Positions 1-8,600 of a stretch of DNA of 44,719 nucleotides are shown here, one piece after another. The DNA lies in the NCBI RefSeq assembly GCF_001438845.1, contig NZ_JQCL01000098.1:55187-99905 (forward strand), in the 5' to 3' direction. Position numbers and translations under genes: made by a program. The stretch comes from Lactiplantibacillus xiangfangensis. GTDB taxonomy: Bacteria > Bacillota > Bacilli > Lactobacillales > Lactobacillaceae. Position 1 is the first letter of the stretch; each line of letters starts with the position of its first letter. The notes below the pieces were generated by a model. The model was not told where the DNA came from and did not search any database. It was given only the letters and a program-made list of their open reading frames with translations.

Positions 1-607
1 AGCAGTTAGCTCATAAGCGAGTCGTGAATAGGAATAATGCAACTAAGGGCGGTCGTTACGTTGCAATGAGAGCCAAATTGCAACGTGATTATCGTAAAGT
101 TGCCAACATCCAGCATGATATCATACAAAAATTTACGATAAAACTTGTCAATAGTTACGATAAAATCGTGATTGAAGACCTGTCCGTTAAGGTGATGCAG
201 ATGAGCCATGTTGCTTCTAAAGGCTTACAACGCTCAATGTTTGGTTACTTTCGTCAAACGTTGAGCTATAAGTGTGAGTGGTACGGCAAGAAACTGATAC
301 TTGCGAATAGCCAATATCCTTCAACGCAGCGGTGTTCAAAATGTGGCCATATCAAATCTGGGAACGATAAAATCACATTAAAAGGTAATACAACACATCA
401 GACTAAGCATAGTGAATATGTTTGTTATAGTTGTGGCGTAGTGCTCGATCGTGATGAAAATGCCGTTGCTAATTTACTAGATTTAATCTAAAAATAAAAA
501 CTAAACGGGGCTGGCTAAGTCCTTAAGCTGTCATAGTTGGTCAATGCGATTACTCCCTAGTGGAATATCGGAATACCGGTGCAATAACGGCAGCAAGCAA
601 AAATCAA
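1..607 (+). mobile_element. IS200/IS605-type element, right part
   Basis: The element consists of the partial tnpB plus about 115 non-coding bases. Its probable right boundary is TCAA at 604-607, the same tetranucleotide as the IS608-type right cleavage site. Thirteen bases before it is a small hairpin, CCGGT 576-580 with AACGG 586-590, which is where the right-end imperfect palindrome of this family is expected. The segment 492-607 would also hold the 3' part of an omega RNA. The sequence immediately after 607 starts with a good Shine-Dalgarno sequence, which fits host DNA resuming there. The exact boundary is inferred. Confidence 0.55.
3..491 (+). CDS. tnpB: TnpB-type protein of an IS200/IS605-family element, C-terminal part (cut by window edge)
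   Basis: The reading frame is open from the first codon in the window, so the true start lies to the left; an internal GTG at 24 is probably not the start. The visible ~160 residues are the C-terminal half of an OrfB/TnpB RNA-guided nuclease. IVIEDLSV carries the Glu of the second RuvC block. Two CxxC pairs (CSKCG and CYSCG) form the zinc ribbon. DRDENAVANL carries the last RuvC Asp. The catalytic C-terminus is therefore intact as far as can be seen. TnpB is known to cut DNA under guidance of an omega RNA that runs from the gene's 3' end into the element's right end. No tnpA is visible in the window. Confidence 0.85.
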   Translation, partial: QLAHKRVVNRNNATKGGRYVAMRAKLQRDYRKVANIQHDIIQKFTIKLVNSYDKIVIEDLSVKVMQMSHVASKGLQRSMFGYFRQTLSYKCEWYGKKLILANSQYPSTQRCSKCGHIKSGNDKITLKGNTTHQTKHSEYVCYSCGVVLDRDENAVANLLDLI

Positions 608-619
608 GAAAGGAAATAT

Positions 620-688
620 GTAATCTTTCTAAATGTAGAAATTAGCCATGATTTTCTACATTTCTCTATATTTTGCATAGCAGATTAC
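620..688. repeat. 69-bp nested inverted-repeat element between a lost start and the EIIB gene
   Basis: The terminal repeats GTAATCT (620-626) and AGATTAC (682-688) enclose a perfect 11-bp inner inverted repeat, AAATGTAGAAA (631-641) with TTTCTACATTT (653-663). Immediately upstream is a Shine-Dalgarno sequence AGAAAGGA and an ATG at 618 that is followed at once by TAA. The EIIB start codon at 693 has no ribosome site of its own. The simplest reading is that a small hairpin element separated the original ribosome site and start from the gene. No target duplication could be defined. Confidence 0.5.
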
Positions 689-692
689 TACG

Positions 693-1019
693 ATGGCTGA
701 AAAAATTATTATGTTGGCATGCTCCGCGGGGATGTCAACGTCGCTCTTAGTTTCAAAGATGCAAGCCGCTGCTAAGGCTGACGGCGTGGACTACGAAATC
801 TTCGCAAAGTCCGCATCGGAAATCCCGGCACAGTTGGAATCTGATAAGAAGCCGGACGTTTTATTGCTCGGACCACAGATTCGCTACATGTTTAACGACG
901 TTAAGAAGCGGACGGATGCCGCTGGAATTCCGATGGACATTATTAATATGTCCGATTACGGCATGATGAACGGTGAGAACGTTTTGCAAACTGCTGAAAA
1001 AATGCTTGGCGATAAGTAA
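693..1019 (+). CDS. PTS lactose/cellobiose-family EIIB component
   Basis: This 108-residue protein is full length for the family. It has the phosphocysteine loop at its N-terminus (LACSAGMSTSLLV, Cys10 in the usual position) and the PDVLLLGPQIRYM segment typical of CelA-like EIIB. Such proteins pass phosphate from EIIA to the sugar bound by EIIC on the inner face of the membrane. There is no EIIC or functional EIIA beside it. A lactose/cellobiose-type EIIC without its own EIIB lies at 16592, so the two could work together (inference). The ATG at 693 lacks a Shine-Dalgarno sequence because of the upstream insertion, so expression may be reduced. Confidence 0.9.
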   Translation: MAEKIIMLACSAGMSTSLLVSKMQAAAKADGVDYEIFAKSASEIPAQLESDKKPDVLLLGPQIRYMFNDVKKRTDAAGIPMDIINMSDYGMMNGENVLQTAEKMLGDK

Positions 1020-1041
1020 GATCAGGTCGGGAGGGTCAAAA

Positions 1042-1284
1042 ATGAGTGTTGTTACGGTTAAAACTTTTGAAAAGGATCATCATACTTACGTTGTCGGCGC
1101 AGATGACGCTGGTCAAGTCCACGTTGCCGTCGATGGTGGCCCAGACGCGAAGGGTTACTATTTCGGTGGAACGGTCCGTTTTCCCAAGGGTTTACACATT
1201 GGGGAACAAATACAAATGTCACTGACCCTTGACTGTGATGCTGAAATTCAAAAAGGTTTTGCAGCGGCCAAACAGGCTAACTAA
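1042..1284 (+). CDS. small hypothetical protein in the EIIB operon
   Basis: The start at 1042 is chosen because GGGAGGG lies 7-8 bases upstream; an in-frame upstream ATG at 973 sits inside the EIIB gene and has no ribosome site. The product is 80 residues, soluble, with no signal peptide or membrane segment and no motif I recognise. It lies 22 bp after EIIB and before a strong terminator, so the two form a short transcription unit. It may assist the PTS component, but no function can be assigned. Confidence 0.7.
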   Translation: MSVVTVKTFEKDHHTYVVGADDAGQVHVAVDGGPDAKGYYFGGTVRFPKGLHIGEQIQMSLTLDCDAEIQKGFAAAKQAN

Positions 1285-1312
1285 CCCTAGATAGTTAGGC
1301 TTGTCGCAAAAT

Positions 1313-1352
1313 AAAAATCACTCTGAGACGATCGTCTTGGAGTGATTTTTTT
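1313..1352 (+). terminator. Rho-independent terminator after the EIIB unit
   Basis: The perfect 11-bp stem AAAAATCACTC / GAGTGATTTTT is followed by a T run. The loop itself contains the palindrome AGACGATCGTCT. Confidence 0.9.
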
Positions 1353-1465
1353 AGTAATTGAAATAGTTTTTTTATAAAAGGCTTGACCTGGAACCCGTTT
1401 GATAACGTAGGATGACCTTGTAGAGAAGTAATGGCGGGTCACTTAATCAACGGGAGGGTTATATT

Positions 1466-1900
1466 ATGGGATTATTTTCATTTGGTAAAAGAGTAAAATT
1501 GTACGCGCCGGTTGACGGAAAACTAACCGATTTAGCGGAAAATACTGGATTTTCAGTTGAACCAAGTAATCATCATATTTATAGTCCGGTGACCGGGACG
1601 GTAAGCACCCTTGCGCCAGAGCAAAACGTGATTGAGTTAATGAGCGGCAAGGTGCTGGTGCGCGTCCGGTGTAGTCAGCCGTTAGCGGGAGAAACAGCGA
1701 CGTACGTTCACGAAGGGGATACGGTGACGCCCGCAACACCAATTGCATTTATGGATCAAGATGCGCTTGAAGAAGCTGACGAAGACGCGACTGTCAGGGT
1801 GACTGTGGATAAAACGGCAAATTGGATCAAGAAACTAAAGTTATCCACCAGTGGACAAGTGATCCATGACCAAAAAGTGGGTAAGTTAATTGCAAGGTAA
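1466..1900 (+). CDS. EIIA-Glc-like domain protein lacking both catalytic histidines
   Basis: The 144 residues align along their whole length with the crr/EIIA-Glc fold. The matches include LYAPVDGKL at the N-terminus, SPVTGTV in place of APVDGTI, an EGDTVTPATPI segment, and a C-terminal SGQVIHDQKVGKLI. The phosphorylated His and its partner His of the active family sit in NHAFSI and FVHFGID in E. coli; here the corresponding places read QNVIEL and VRVRCSQ. The protein therefore cannot carry phosphate in the normal way. It stands alone with its own ribosome site (GGGAGGG before 1466) and a terminator. A regulatory or binding role for an inactive paralogue is an inference. Confidence 0.8.
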   Translation: MGLFSFGKRVKLYAPVDGKLTDLAENTGFSVEPSNHHIYSPVTGTVSTLAPEQNVIELMSGKVLVRVRCSQPLAGETATYVHEGDTVTPATPIAFMDQDALEEADEDATVRVTVDKTANWIKKLKLSTSGQVIHDQKVGKLIAR

Positions 1901-1946
1901 GCGGAATAAACTGCCTTTTGGGCCACGTTTCGACCAGAGAGGAAAG

Positions 1947-1981
1947 CCATTCAGAAATTTGATGTTTCTGAATGGTTTTTT
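1947..1981 (+). terminator. Rho-independent terminator
   Basis: The perfect 11-bp stem CCATTCAGAAA / TTTCTGAATGG has a 7-base loop and is followed by seven T residues. Confidence 0.9.
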
Positions 1982-2026
1982 TAGACATCAGATGTGGTTA
2001 ATAATAATTTAGTGAGTATTGTGAAA

Positions 2027-2161
2027 ATGGTAACAATATCGATTGACAATAAAATTAGTTACGATAAGCTGATTATAAATGAAGACGATTACAATGCGAG
2101 CACATCAGTGTTATTAGCCGTAATCGATTCGACAACTAAACCTGCGCGCAGGGTCGCGTAA
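2027..2161 (+). CDS. possible 44-residue small ORF
   Basis: An uninterrupted frame runs from ATG 2027 (or GTG 2021) to TAA 2159-2161, in what would otherwise be a 310-bp intergenic stretch. The product would be soluble and start MVTISIDNK. There is no convincing Shine-Dalgarno sequence and I recognise no relative. It could be a small gene or chance; it is listed because the rest of the gap after the terminator shows nothing else. Confidence 0.25.
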   Translation: MVTISIDNKISYDKLIINEDDYNASTSVLLAVIDSTTKPARRVA

Positions 2162-2210
2162 CCATGGGGATGGAGGCGACTTTGTGACACTAATTTTGGA
2201 GGGGTTCAGC

Positions 2211-2660
2211 ATGCAGAAGTTTAAATCGGGGCCTTTTTGGGCCACCAACGTCATTGTGTCGTTCGGGATGGCGTCAGTGATGAGTACCGTGACGCCGTTG
2301 CTATTAGGCGCGCCCTTAATTTGGGACAGCACCCGCTTTCTTATTTTGTCCACAGGGTGTGTGGCGCTGTTTTCCACAACCTGTTTACCATTACACGCGT
2401 TGAGTCACTGGATTATTCACTTATTCACAGGACGGCAATTGTCCCTGTTAGAAGATATTATTTTTACGCTGTTTATTACGGCCATTATGGCAACGTCGGC
2501 GCAAATCTTGATGGGCCAAGTCCAGTTAGTTTTCTGGGTGGGGTTAGCAAAGATCTTCCCAATATTAGTTGTGATTGCATTCTTTAGCGTTATGCTTTTT
2601 AAAAAAATAGCCGATGTTATTGTAGGGGCGGTGGTAGCACGCCACAAACGCGTCATTTGA
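2211..2660 (+). CDS. four-helix integral membrane protein, unknown function
   Basis: ATG 2211 is preceded by GGAGGGG at a good distance. An alternative GTG at 2184 also has a GGAGG sequence and would add nine residues. The product is 149 residues with four hydrophobic segments arranged as two similar helical pairs, with His residues in the linker after helix 2 (LPLHALSHW). The general look recalls DUF2798-type small membrane proteins in tandem, but that assignment is weak. It ends 6 bp before a bidirectional terminator. Confidence 0.75.
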   Translation: MQKFKSGPFWATNVIVSFGMASVMSTVTPLLLGAPLIWDSTRFLILSTGCVALFSTTCLPLHALSHWIIHLFTGRQLSLLEDIIFTLFITAIMATSAQILMGQVQLVFWVGLAKIFPILVVIAFFSVMLFKKIADVIVGAVVARHKRVI

Positions 2661-2665
2661 GGCTA

Positions 2666-2708
2666 AAAAACGAATTCAACTTCATTTCAGAGTGTTGAAT
2701 TCGTTTTT
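2666..2708. terminator. bidirectional terminator between convergent genes
   Basis: The perfect 15-bp inverted repeat AAAAACGAATTCAAC / GTTGAATTCGTTTTT works on both strands. The last codons of the minus-strand XRE gene lie inside the right arm. Confidence 0.9.
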
Positions 2709-3475
2709 GTTTGGCGTTGTTTTTTCAATGCTGCTTGGTAGTCTGCGTTGATGTCGTTGAGTTGTTGATGAAAAGTGGTGATCAACGCGTTCATCTTTTG
2801 TTGATAGTTCTGGTCGATATCGTAGCCACCAGTAACATCAGTCGCCGCATTCAAGTAGTGCGCTAATGCGGGGTCGTCACCAAGCTTTTCGTATAAGTCA
2901 ACGTTGTCTAGCAACCGGATGATCCGGTTATACTTGCCGGTAAAAGTACGTCGAATGAGTTGAATTCGTTTCCGAAAGCGATCACAGGCGCTGTTGATAA
3001 CAGCGGATGGTTCCGGATAGGCACTAGCAGAAAAGTCACGCAGTACCGCTGGTAAAACTTGGTTAATTGCAGTATCGATAATGGGATCGATATTGGTACT
3101 AACAACGTTTTTACCTTGTTCATGTGACTGAGAATTAAAAACGTCACCGGATAGAATACCGGGATTGGTCGTGGTCAAATCGACGTATTCCCATAGCAGA
3201 ACGTTAAACTCAGGATTGTTAAGGCCATCGTCTTTTAGGACGTTGAACACATAGTCCTTTAAGTCCCCGTGTTGTAAAAAGTTAACGGAGGTATCAAGCG
3301 CTTGGGCAATTTTGACTAATCGCTCACCATGGGGGCGAGTGCGTCCTTTTTCCCAGTCGTTAATCGTACTTTTGCCAGCAACGCCAACCATGGTTGCAAG
3401 GGTGGCCATACTAAAATGATTGGCTTGCCGCAACGTTTTGATGCGGCGCCCGACTGCGGTTTTATCGTTTGTCAC
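2687..3475 (-). CDS. XRE-family helix-turn-helix regulator with long C-terminal region
   Basis: GTG at 3475 is taken as the start because AAGGAAGG lies eight bases upstream; a further 15 in-frame codons to 3520 would overlap that ribosome site. Residues ~5-65 form a Cro/CI-type helix-turn-helix (VGRRIKTLRQANHFSMATLA, then STINDWEKGRTRP). The remaining ~200 residues are soluble and alpha-helical with no motif I know. They contain a basic RRTFTGKYNRIIRLLD stretch and end in a charged helix. It stands alone, so the target is unknown. Confidence 0.8.
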   Translation of the reverse strand: MTNDKTAVGRRIKTLRQANHFSMATLATMVGVAGKSTINDWEKGRTRPHGERLVKIAQALDTSVNFLQHGDLKDYVFNVLKDDGLNNPEFNVLLWEYVDLTTTNPGILSGDVFNSQSHEQGKNVVSTNIDPIIDTAINQVLPAVLRDFSASAYPEPSAVINSACDRFRKRIQLIRRTFTGKYNRIIRLLDNVDLYEKLGDDPALAHYLNAATDVTGGYDIDQNYQQKMNALITTFHQQLNDINADYQAALKKQRQTKTNSTL

Positions 3476-3605
3476 CAGACACACCTTCCTTGATATTGAA
3501 TACAAGTTCAATTTTAGCATATGGGGTGTGGATAATTAATGGTGACAAAGGTTTATTAAACAAAAAAATTGTGTGACGATGCTAGTCATAGCCGACTGTT
3601 ATCAT

Positions 3606-3932
3606 TTAGATGAAGTCGCGAATGGCTTGAATCATGGTTGGCCCGGTATTGACGGTGTGACCATCCAACGTAATATCGTAAGCTTGATTGCTATGCTGCT
3701 GGACGGTACCTAAGACCGCTAATTTTTCATCGTGGTTGTGGATAATTAAGATAAAGTGGGGTTGGTCGAGCAGAATCGTAATGCGTGCGTCCAAGAGGCG
3801 GGTGAGTTCGTTGATTAAGTCGAGTTTAACGGTGTGAAGGCCACTAAAACCATCTTGAACGATGGCGTGTAAGCAAGTTTCTAAATGAATAAATGGTGCG
3901 TTGGCGCTGAGCCGTACAGGTAAGTGTGACAT
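3606..3932 (-). CDS. hypothetical protein, 108 residues
   Basis: The ATG at 3932 has a GGGGGAT ribosome site. The product is soluble, mixed alpha/beta, with no signal peptide and no motif I recognise. It lies alone between the XRE gene and the divergent phosphoesterase gene, sharing the 177-bp upstream region with the latter. Codon use and ribosome site support it being real. Confidence 0.65.
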   Translation of the reverse strand: MSHLPVRLSANAPFIHLETCLHAIVQDGFSGLHTVKLDLINELTRLLDARITILLDQPHFILIIHNHDEKLAVLGTVQQHSNQAYDITLDGHTVNTGPTMIQAIRDFI

Positions 3933-4109
3933 GATAAATCCCCCAATCTATTCGGTTGTCATTAATACTAATCATAATTTATTCTTATCTTGGCGCCTAT
4001 TAGTTGACCTTTTACAATGAAATTAATAAGTTTTATTTACGTTTAGAAAAATGAACTTCTTAAGGGGTTCGGCGTATACTAAAACTATCAACTAAAGGAA
4101 GTGGGCACG

Positions 4110-4943
4110 ATGTTACGAAAAATTGCGGTGTTGGCAGACGTTCACGGGAATCTATCCGCATTACGGGCAGTGCTGGCGGATGCCCAGCGTGCGGGAGCAA
4201 CTGATTATTGGTTTTTAGGAGATTTATTTTTACCCGGCCCAGGAACGCAGGATTTGTACGACGCGTTGAAGGCGGTTCAGCCACAAGTCTGGTTACAAGG
4301 AAACTGGGAACAGGGGATTGACTTTGTAGTTACTGGGCAGGGACATTGGGACGACGAGTCAAAAGTTTACTTCGCACGTTTGACGATGTATTTAATCAAA
4401 CGCTTGGCGTCAGCGGATTACCAAGCGTTAGTGCACCGTCCGATTGCGACGACGATGGTGGTCAACGGACTGAACTTTGGGCTTTCTCATAACCAGCCCG
4501 AGCGGTCGACGGGACACGATTTGTACCCTGCGGAGGCGCAGGAAAACTTTGATCACTTGGCGAAGGACCATGACGTCGCCATCTATGGACACACGCATCA
4601 ACAGCTCATGCGGACGTCTTCGAGCGGACAGCTGATCATCAACCCGGGTGCAACCGGACAGCCGTACAGTCCATATCCGAAGCTGATGGCGGACCAACGC
4701 GCACACTACGCGTTACTAACCGTCACCGATGCGGGTCAACTGGCTGTCGATTTTCGAAAAGTTGCGTATGATATCGATGCTGAAATTGCGGCAGCCAAGG
4801 CCGTGCAATTACCGTACGCCGATTTATATGCGCACTTACGCCAGACCGGCTTTACCATTACTCACGATCAGGACTTATTACGGCGCGTTAATGCTGCCCA
4901 CGGCTACTTGGCGGAAGTGCGGGAATTTTTCAAGCATGATTAA
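4110..4943 (+). CDS. metallophosphoesterase, YfcE/MJ0936-like
   Basis: ATG 4110 has AAAGGAAG eight bases before it. The 277-residue product shows the calcineurin-like metal-binding blocks in order: DVHGN (residues ~9-13), GDLF (~37), GNWE (~71), SHNQ (~126) and GHTHQ (~157). These hold two metal ions and cleave phosphodiesters. The ~90 residues after GHTH are longer than in the smallest YfcE proteins and may shape substrate choice. The substrate cannot be told from sequence. It is transcribed alone. Confidence 0.88.
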   Translation: MLRKIAVLADVHGNLSALRAVLADAQRAGATDYWFLGDLFLPGPGTQDLYDALKAVQPQVWLQGNWEQGIDFVVTGQGHWDDESKVYFARLTMYLIKRLASADYQALVHRPIATTMVVNGLNFGLSHNQPERSTGHDLYPAEAQENFDHLAKDHDVAIYGHTHQQLMRTSSSGQLIINPGATGQPYSPYPKLMADQRAHYALLTVTDAGQLAVDFRKVAYDIDAEIAAAKAVQLPYADLYAHLRQTGFTITHDQDLLRRVNAAHGYLAEVREFFKHD

Positions 4944-4976
4944 CCATAGTTTTCAAAACGACAATCCGCTTCAAGT

Positions 4977-5006
4977 TTGACGAACCAGCAAGCCGGCCCG
5001 TATAAT
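4977..5006 (+). promoter_or_regulatory. sigma-A promoter for the small membrane protein gene
   Basis: TTGACG at 4977-4982 and TATAAT at 5001-5006 are separated by 18 bp; the gene starts 35 bp downstream. Confidence 0.8.
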
Positions 5007-5040
5007 GGACTTTAATTGTTTTTTATAAGGAGGGGCTGAT

Positions 5041-5403
5041 GTGAACTTTGGGTGGTCCGAGTGGTTTGGCTTTAGAAGCCGGGTCAAAGAAAACATGATT
5101 TTTACAAAGACAGTTAATGGTGAAACAATCACTAAAAAAGTTTACGGCTCATTTAATTGGTGGGCCTTACTGTTTACGTGGTTTTATGCGTTATTCAGCG
5201 TCCGCTGCCGAACACCATACTTTATGATTAAATCGGCCGTGCCGTTTTTAGCCCTAATATTGGTCAATATGGTTGCGCAACTCCTGTTTTCAGAAAACGT
5301 CAGCCTGATTATTAACCTGCTTGGTGCAATTTGGTATGGCACGATGTTTGAAACTTGGTTTAAAAATCAACTTGTAGATAATGGCTATCAACGCGAACAG
5401 TAA
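5041..5403 (+). CDS. small membrane protein, DUF2628-like
   Basis: The start is GTG 5041 with a strong AAGGAGGGG site. The product is 120 residues: a soluble N-terminal part containing KTVNGETITKKVYGSFNWWA, then two or three hydrophobic segments. The GSFNWWALLFTWFYALF block followed by a second hydrophobic pair resembles the DUF2628 family of inner-membrane proteins. Function is unknown. A clear promoter precedes it and a terminator follows, so it is a single-gene unit. Confidence 0.75.
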   Translation: MNFGWSEWFGFRSRVKENMIFTKTVNGETITKKVYGSFNWWALLFTWFYALFSVRCRTPYFMIKSAVPFLALILVNMVAQLLFSENVSLIINLLGAIWYGTMFETWFKNQLVDNGYQREQ

Positions 5404-5412
5404 TCGATGAAT

Positions 5413-5443
5413 AAGGTGCCTACCGAACAGGGGGCACCTTTTT
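5413..5443 (+). terminator. Rho-independent terminator
   Basis: The stem AAGGTGCC / GGCACCTT is followed by TTTTT. Confidence 0.85.
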
Positions 5444-5626
5444 GCTTGCCTAAATCGTGACATACTAGCATTAACTAATGACTGTAATTATTAGTGTGCG
5501 GTTATCTCGACACAAACTATATCTTTTCTTTACATGGTTCGCTATGAATAATTTACATTAGTTCTTTATGCTTGTTTTCATGGTTATGAAAGTAATCATA
5601 ATAAACTATTTGGAGTGATAACTTTA

Positions 5627-8600
5627 ATGAAGCCGCGAGTTTTAACGACCTTATTAATCTGTTCATCTATTTTGACAACGACGGTAACCCCCGCCGTTGC
5701 CGCCGTAACAAATTCAAACGAATCATCTGCAACGATGGTGAAGTCTGCCGCTGCGACTAAGGCAAAAGCGGATACCCCAACAACGACGAATGCTGTCTCT
5801 GATTCAGCGTTTGTTGATTTGCAGGTAAAGAATGGCCAATTGACTGATTTAAAGGGCCAGACTAATTGGGTTAAGAAGGGTAACCCTACGACAACCACGG
5901 ATCCTGAATTACCGGGTGAAGTCCACAACTTTGACGGAAAATCGGGCTTTTACACGGTCTTTTCATCCGCACAGTTTGATAAGCTGAAAAATGGTATGGC
6001 AATTGAAGCGTACTTTAAGTACGATCCAGCGGCCGATACTGCTCATGAACATGAAATTTTTTCTAGCCAAGAAAGTGGTGGGCTTGGTTTAGGCGTCCAA
6101 AATGGTAAAGTCACGTTTTTTGCGAACGACGGTCATAGCTATAAGGAGCCAAGTGGAGATTTACGTGTCGGACATTGGGTACATGCGGTCGGTGTGATTG
6201 ATAAAAATAAGACGGCTAGCTTGTACTTAGACGGGAAGTTAGTTCAATCATTGCCGATGCCTGGAAACCTGCGTTTAGCCCAGGGTACGAATGATTTTGT
6301 TTTGGGTGGCGATGCGCATCCTGGTACCCATGTGCAATCACAAATGACGGGGAAAGTTAAATCGGCCCGGTTATACGACCACACACTAACTGCTGAACAA
6401 GTAGCGGCTTTGAATAAAGAAGCTTCTGCTGAAACGCATGAAGTGTTCCTTGGAAACCAAGCAGTTGAAACAATGATGACCGGCGCAAAAGCAGTTGCGA
6501 TTGGACATACATACGGGCTAAAAGTGCATGCACGCCAAGTTAAAGCAGGCGAGCCGGGCGAAACGGCAATAGACGTCGTATTCGATCCGACCATGTTACA
6601 ATTCGACAACGCTGAACGAACTTTGGGTGGGTCTAAAACCGTTGTTAAGCACGTTGCTGACGGGCGGCTCCAAATTACGTCGACAGCTGCTTTAACAACG
6701 GACGCTTTTATCAAATATGCCAAGACCCGGTTGGCGCATGTGAACTTTACTGCCAAGAAGGCTGGTACCACGAAAGTAAGTTTTGAACAGATAACTGAAA
6801 GTGGTAAGACACAACTAGGAACCCCACAAACGATTCAAATCCATGGCAAAAAGGCGTTGGACTTTAACGGCGATGGTGTCATTGGGGTTGGTGATATTAT
6901 CAAAGCACCCGACGCTCAAAAAGCAGCAGTTGCTAAGAATGCTGAAATCAGGCCTTATAAGCACGTGGTCGTATTAACAACTGATGGCGGTGGTAATTCC
7001 TGGGATCCTAAGGGGATGTACCATGCGAAAGGAACGGGCACCCCTGCGTGGACAACGGACCCTAACATCTTAGCTAAGCGGAAAAATCCGTATTTATTGG
7101 ACCTGTTCAATAATAAGTTTGCAATGAGTACGACTGCGAAATCCGTGCAACCAGCAATTTCAGCGCAAAACTACATTTCCATGTTGCATGGTCGTCCGTG
7201 GGGAACGCTACCAAAGGAATATCAAGGAACCAATACAAGCATGGGAGAAAACTATTTTGCAGATTTTGGTAAGGAAAAGCCACAATTTCCTTCAGTTTTC
7301 AAAATTTTGCAAGATAATAACCCAACTCAGGGGGCAGCAGCCTTTGCTGAATGGGGGCAAATCGTCAATGCTATTGTTGAACCCGATGCTTCCGTAAAAA
7401 CGAAGAATTCTCAGTCATTAAAGTCATTTGATGACGTTGCTGATTATATTGGAACTTCCGCATTTGATAGTACGTCCATGGTTTACATGCAAAGTGACTT
7501 CATGGATCATACGGGTCATGGTAGCGGTTGGTTTAACGATAATTATTGGAGCAAATACTCACAATATGATGGTATGTTCAAAAAAGTTATGGATCAACTT
7601 GAAAAGACCGGGCACATTCATGATACGTTAGTGATTGCCAATGCCGATCACGGTGGTGCTGGTACTAATCATGGTGCTAATAATGGTCCTAACCACGATA
7701 TTTTTATTGCACTTGGTGGTGAAACTGTGGACAGCGGTCGGCGTTTAAAGGGTGGTAGTAACTCTGATATCACGGCTTTAGTTTTAGACGCGTTACAAGT
7801 ACCAAACGTACCACACATGCAAGATAGCAAGGTCTTCGACAAATCTGCCTTCTTATCACAAGCTGAATTAGCTAAAAAGAAGCGTGGCAACGTTAAAAAG
7901 GTAAACTTGCACCGTCAAGGTAACAAGGCAATCATCGATATTGCGGATAACAATGACAAGCGTGCATTGGGTGCCGTTGACATGGAAGTTAAGCTTGATG
8001 GTCGTGATATTGATAGTATCGAGGCAGCAAGTGGCGTAAAGATTTTACGTAAGGACGTTGAAAATGGTGTCTTGAAGTTAACGGTCAGTTTTGATAAGCA
8101 ACCAGCTGGTAAGTTAGCAACCATTAATTTCAAATCTGTCGCACGTGCAGCTAGCAAAGTGAGTCTTGAAAAAGCCATGGCTGCAAGTCAAGATGGTACG
8201 GAAATCCTTGCCGACTTGGCGACTGATGATACTACGCCAGAACAACCAGGGACGGAAGTTAAACCAGGTATTGATGGTGAACAACCAAGCACAGATGGCA
8301 AGCCAGGTCCAGATGGTCAACCAGGTACGGATGGCAAGCCAGGTCCAGATGGTCAACCAGGTACGGATGGCAAGCCGGGAACAGATGGTCAACCAGGTAC
8401 GGATGGCAAACCAGGAACAGACGGTAAGCCAGGAACAGATGGCAAGCCAGGAACAGATGGCAAACCAGGTCCAGATGGTCAACCGGGTGCAGATGGCAAG
8501 CCAGGTCCAGATGGTCAACCAGGTACGGATGGCAAGCCGGGAACAGATGGTCAACCAGGTACGGATGGCAAACCAGGCTCAGACGGTAAACCAGGAACAG

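Noticed and set aside
2114-2377. Minus-strand 87-codon ORF opposite the membrane protein gene
   Set aside because: It is a shadow of the plus-strand gene with no ribosome site; the plus-strand gene has membrane helices and a GGAGGGG site.
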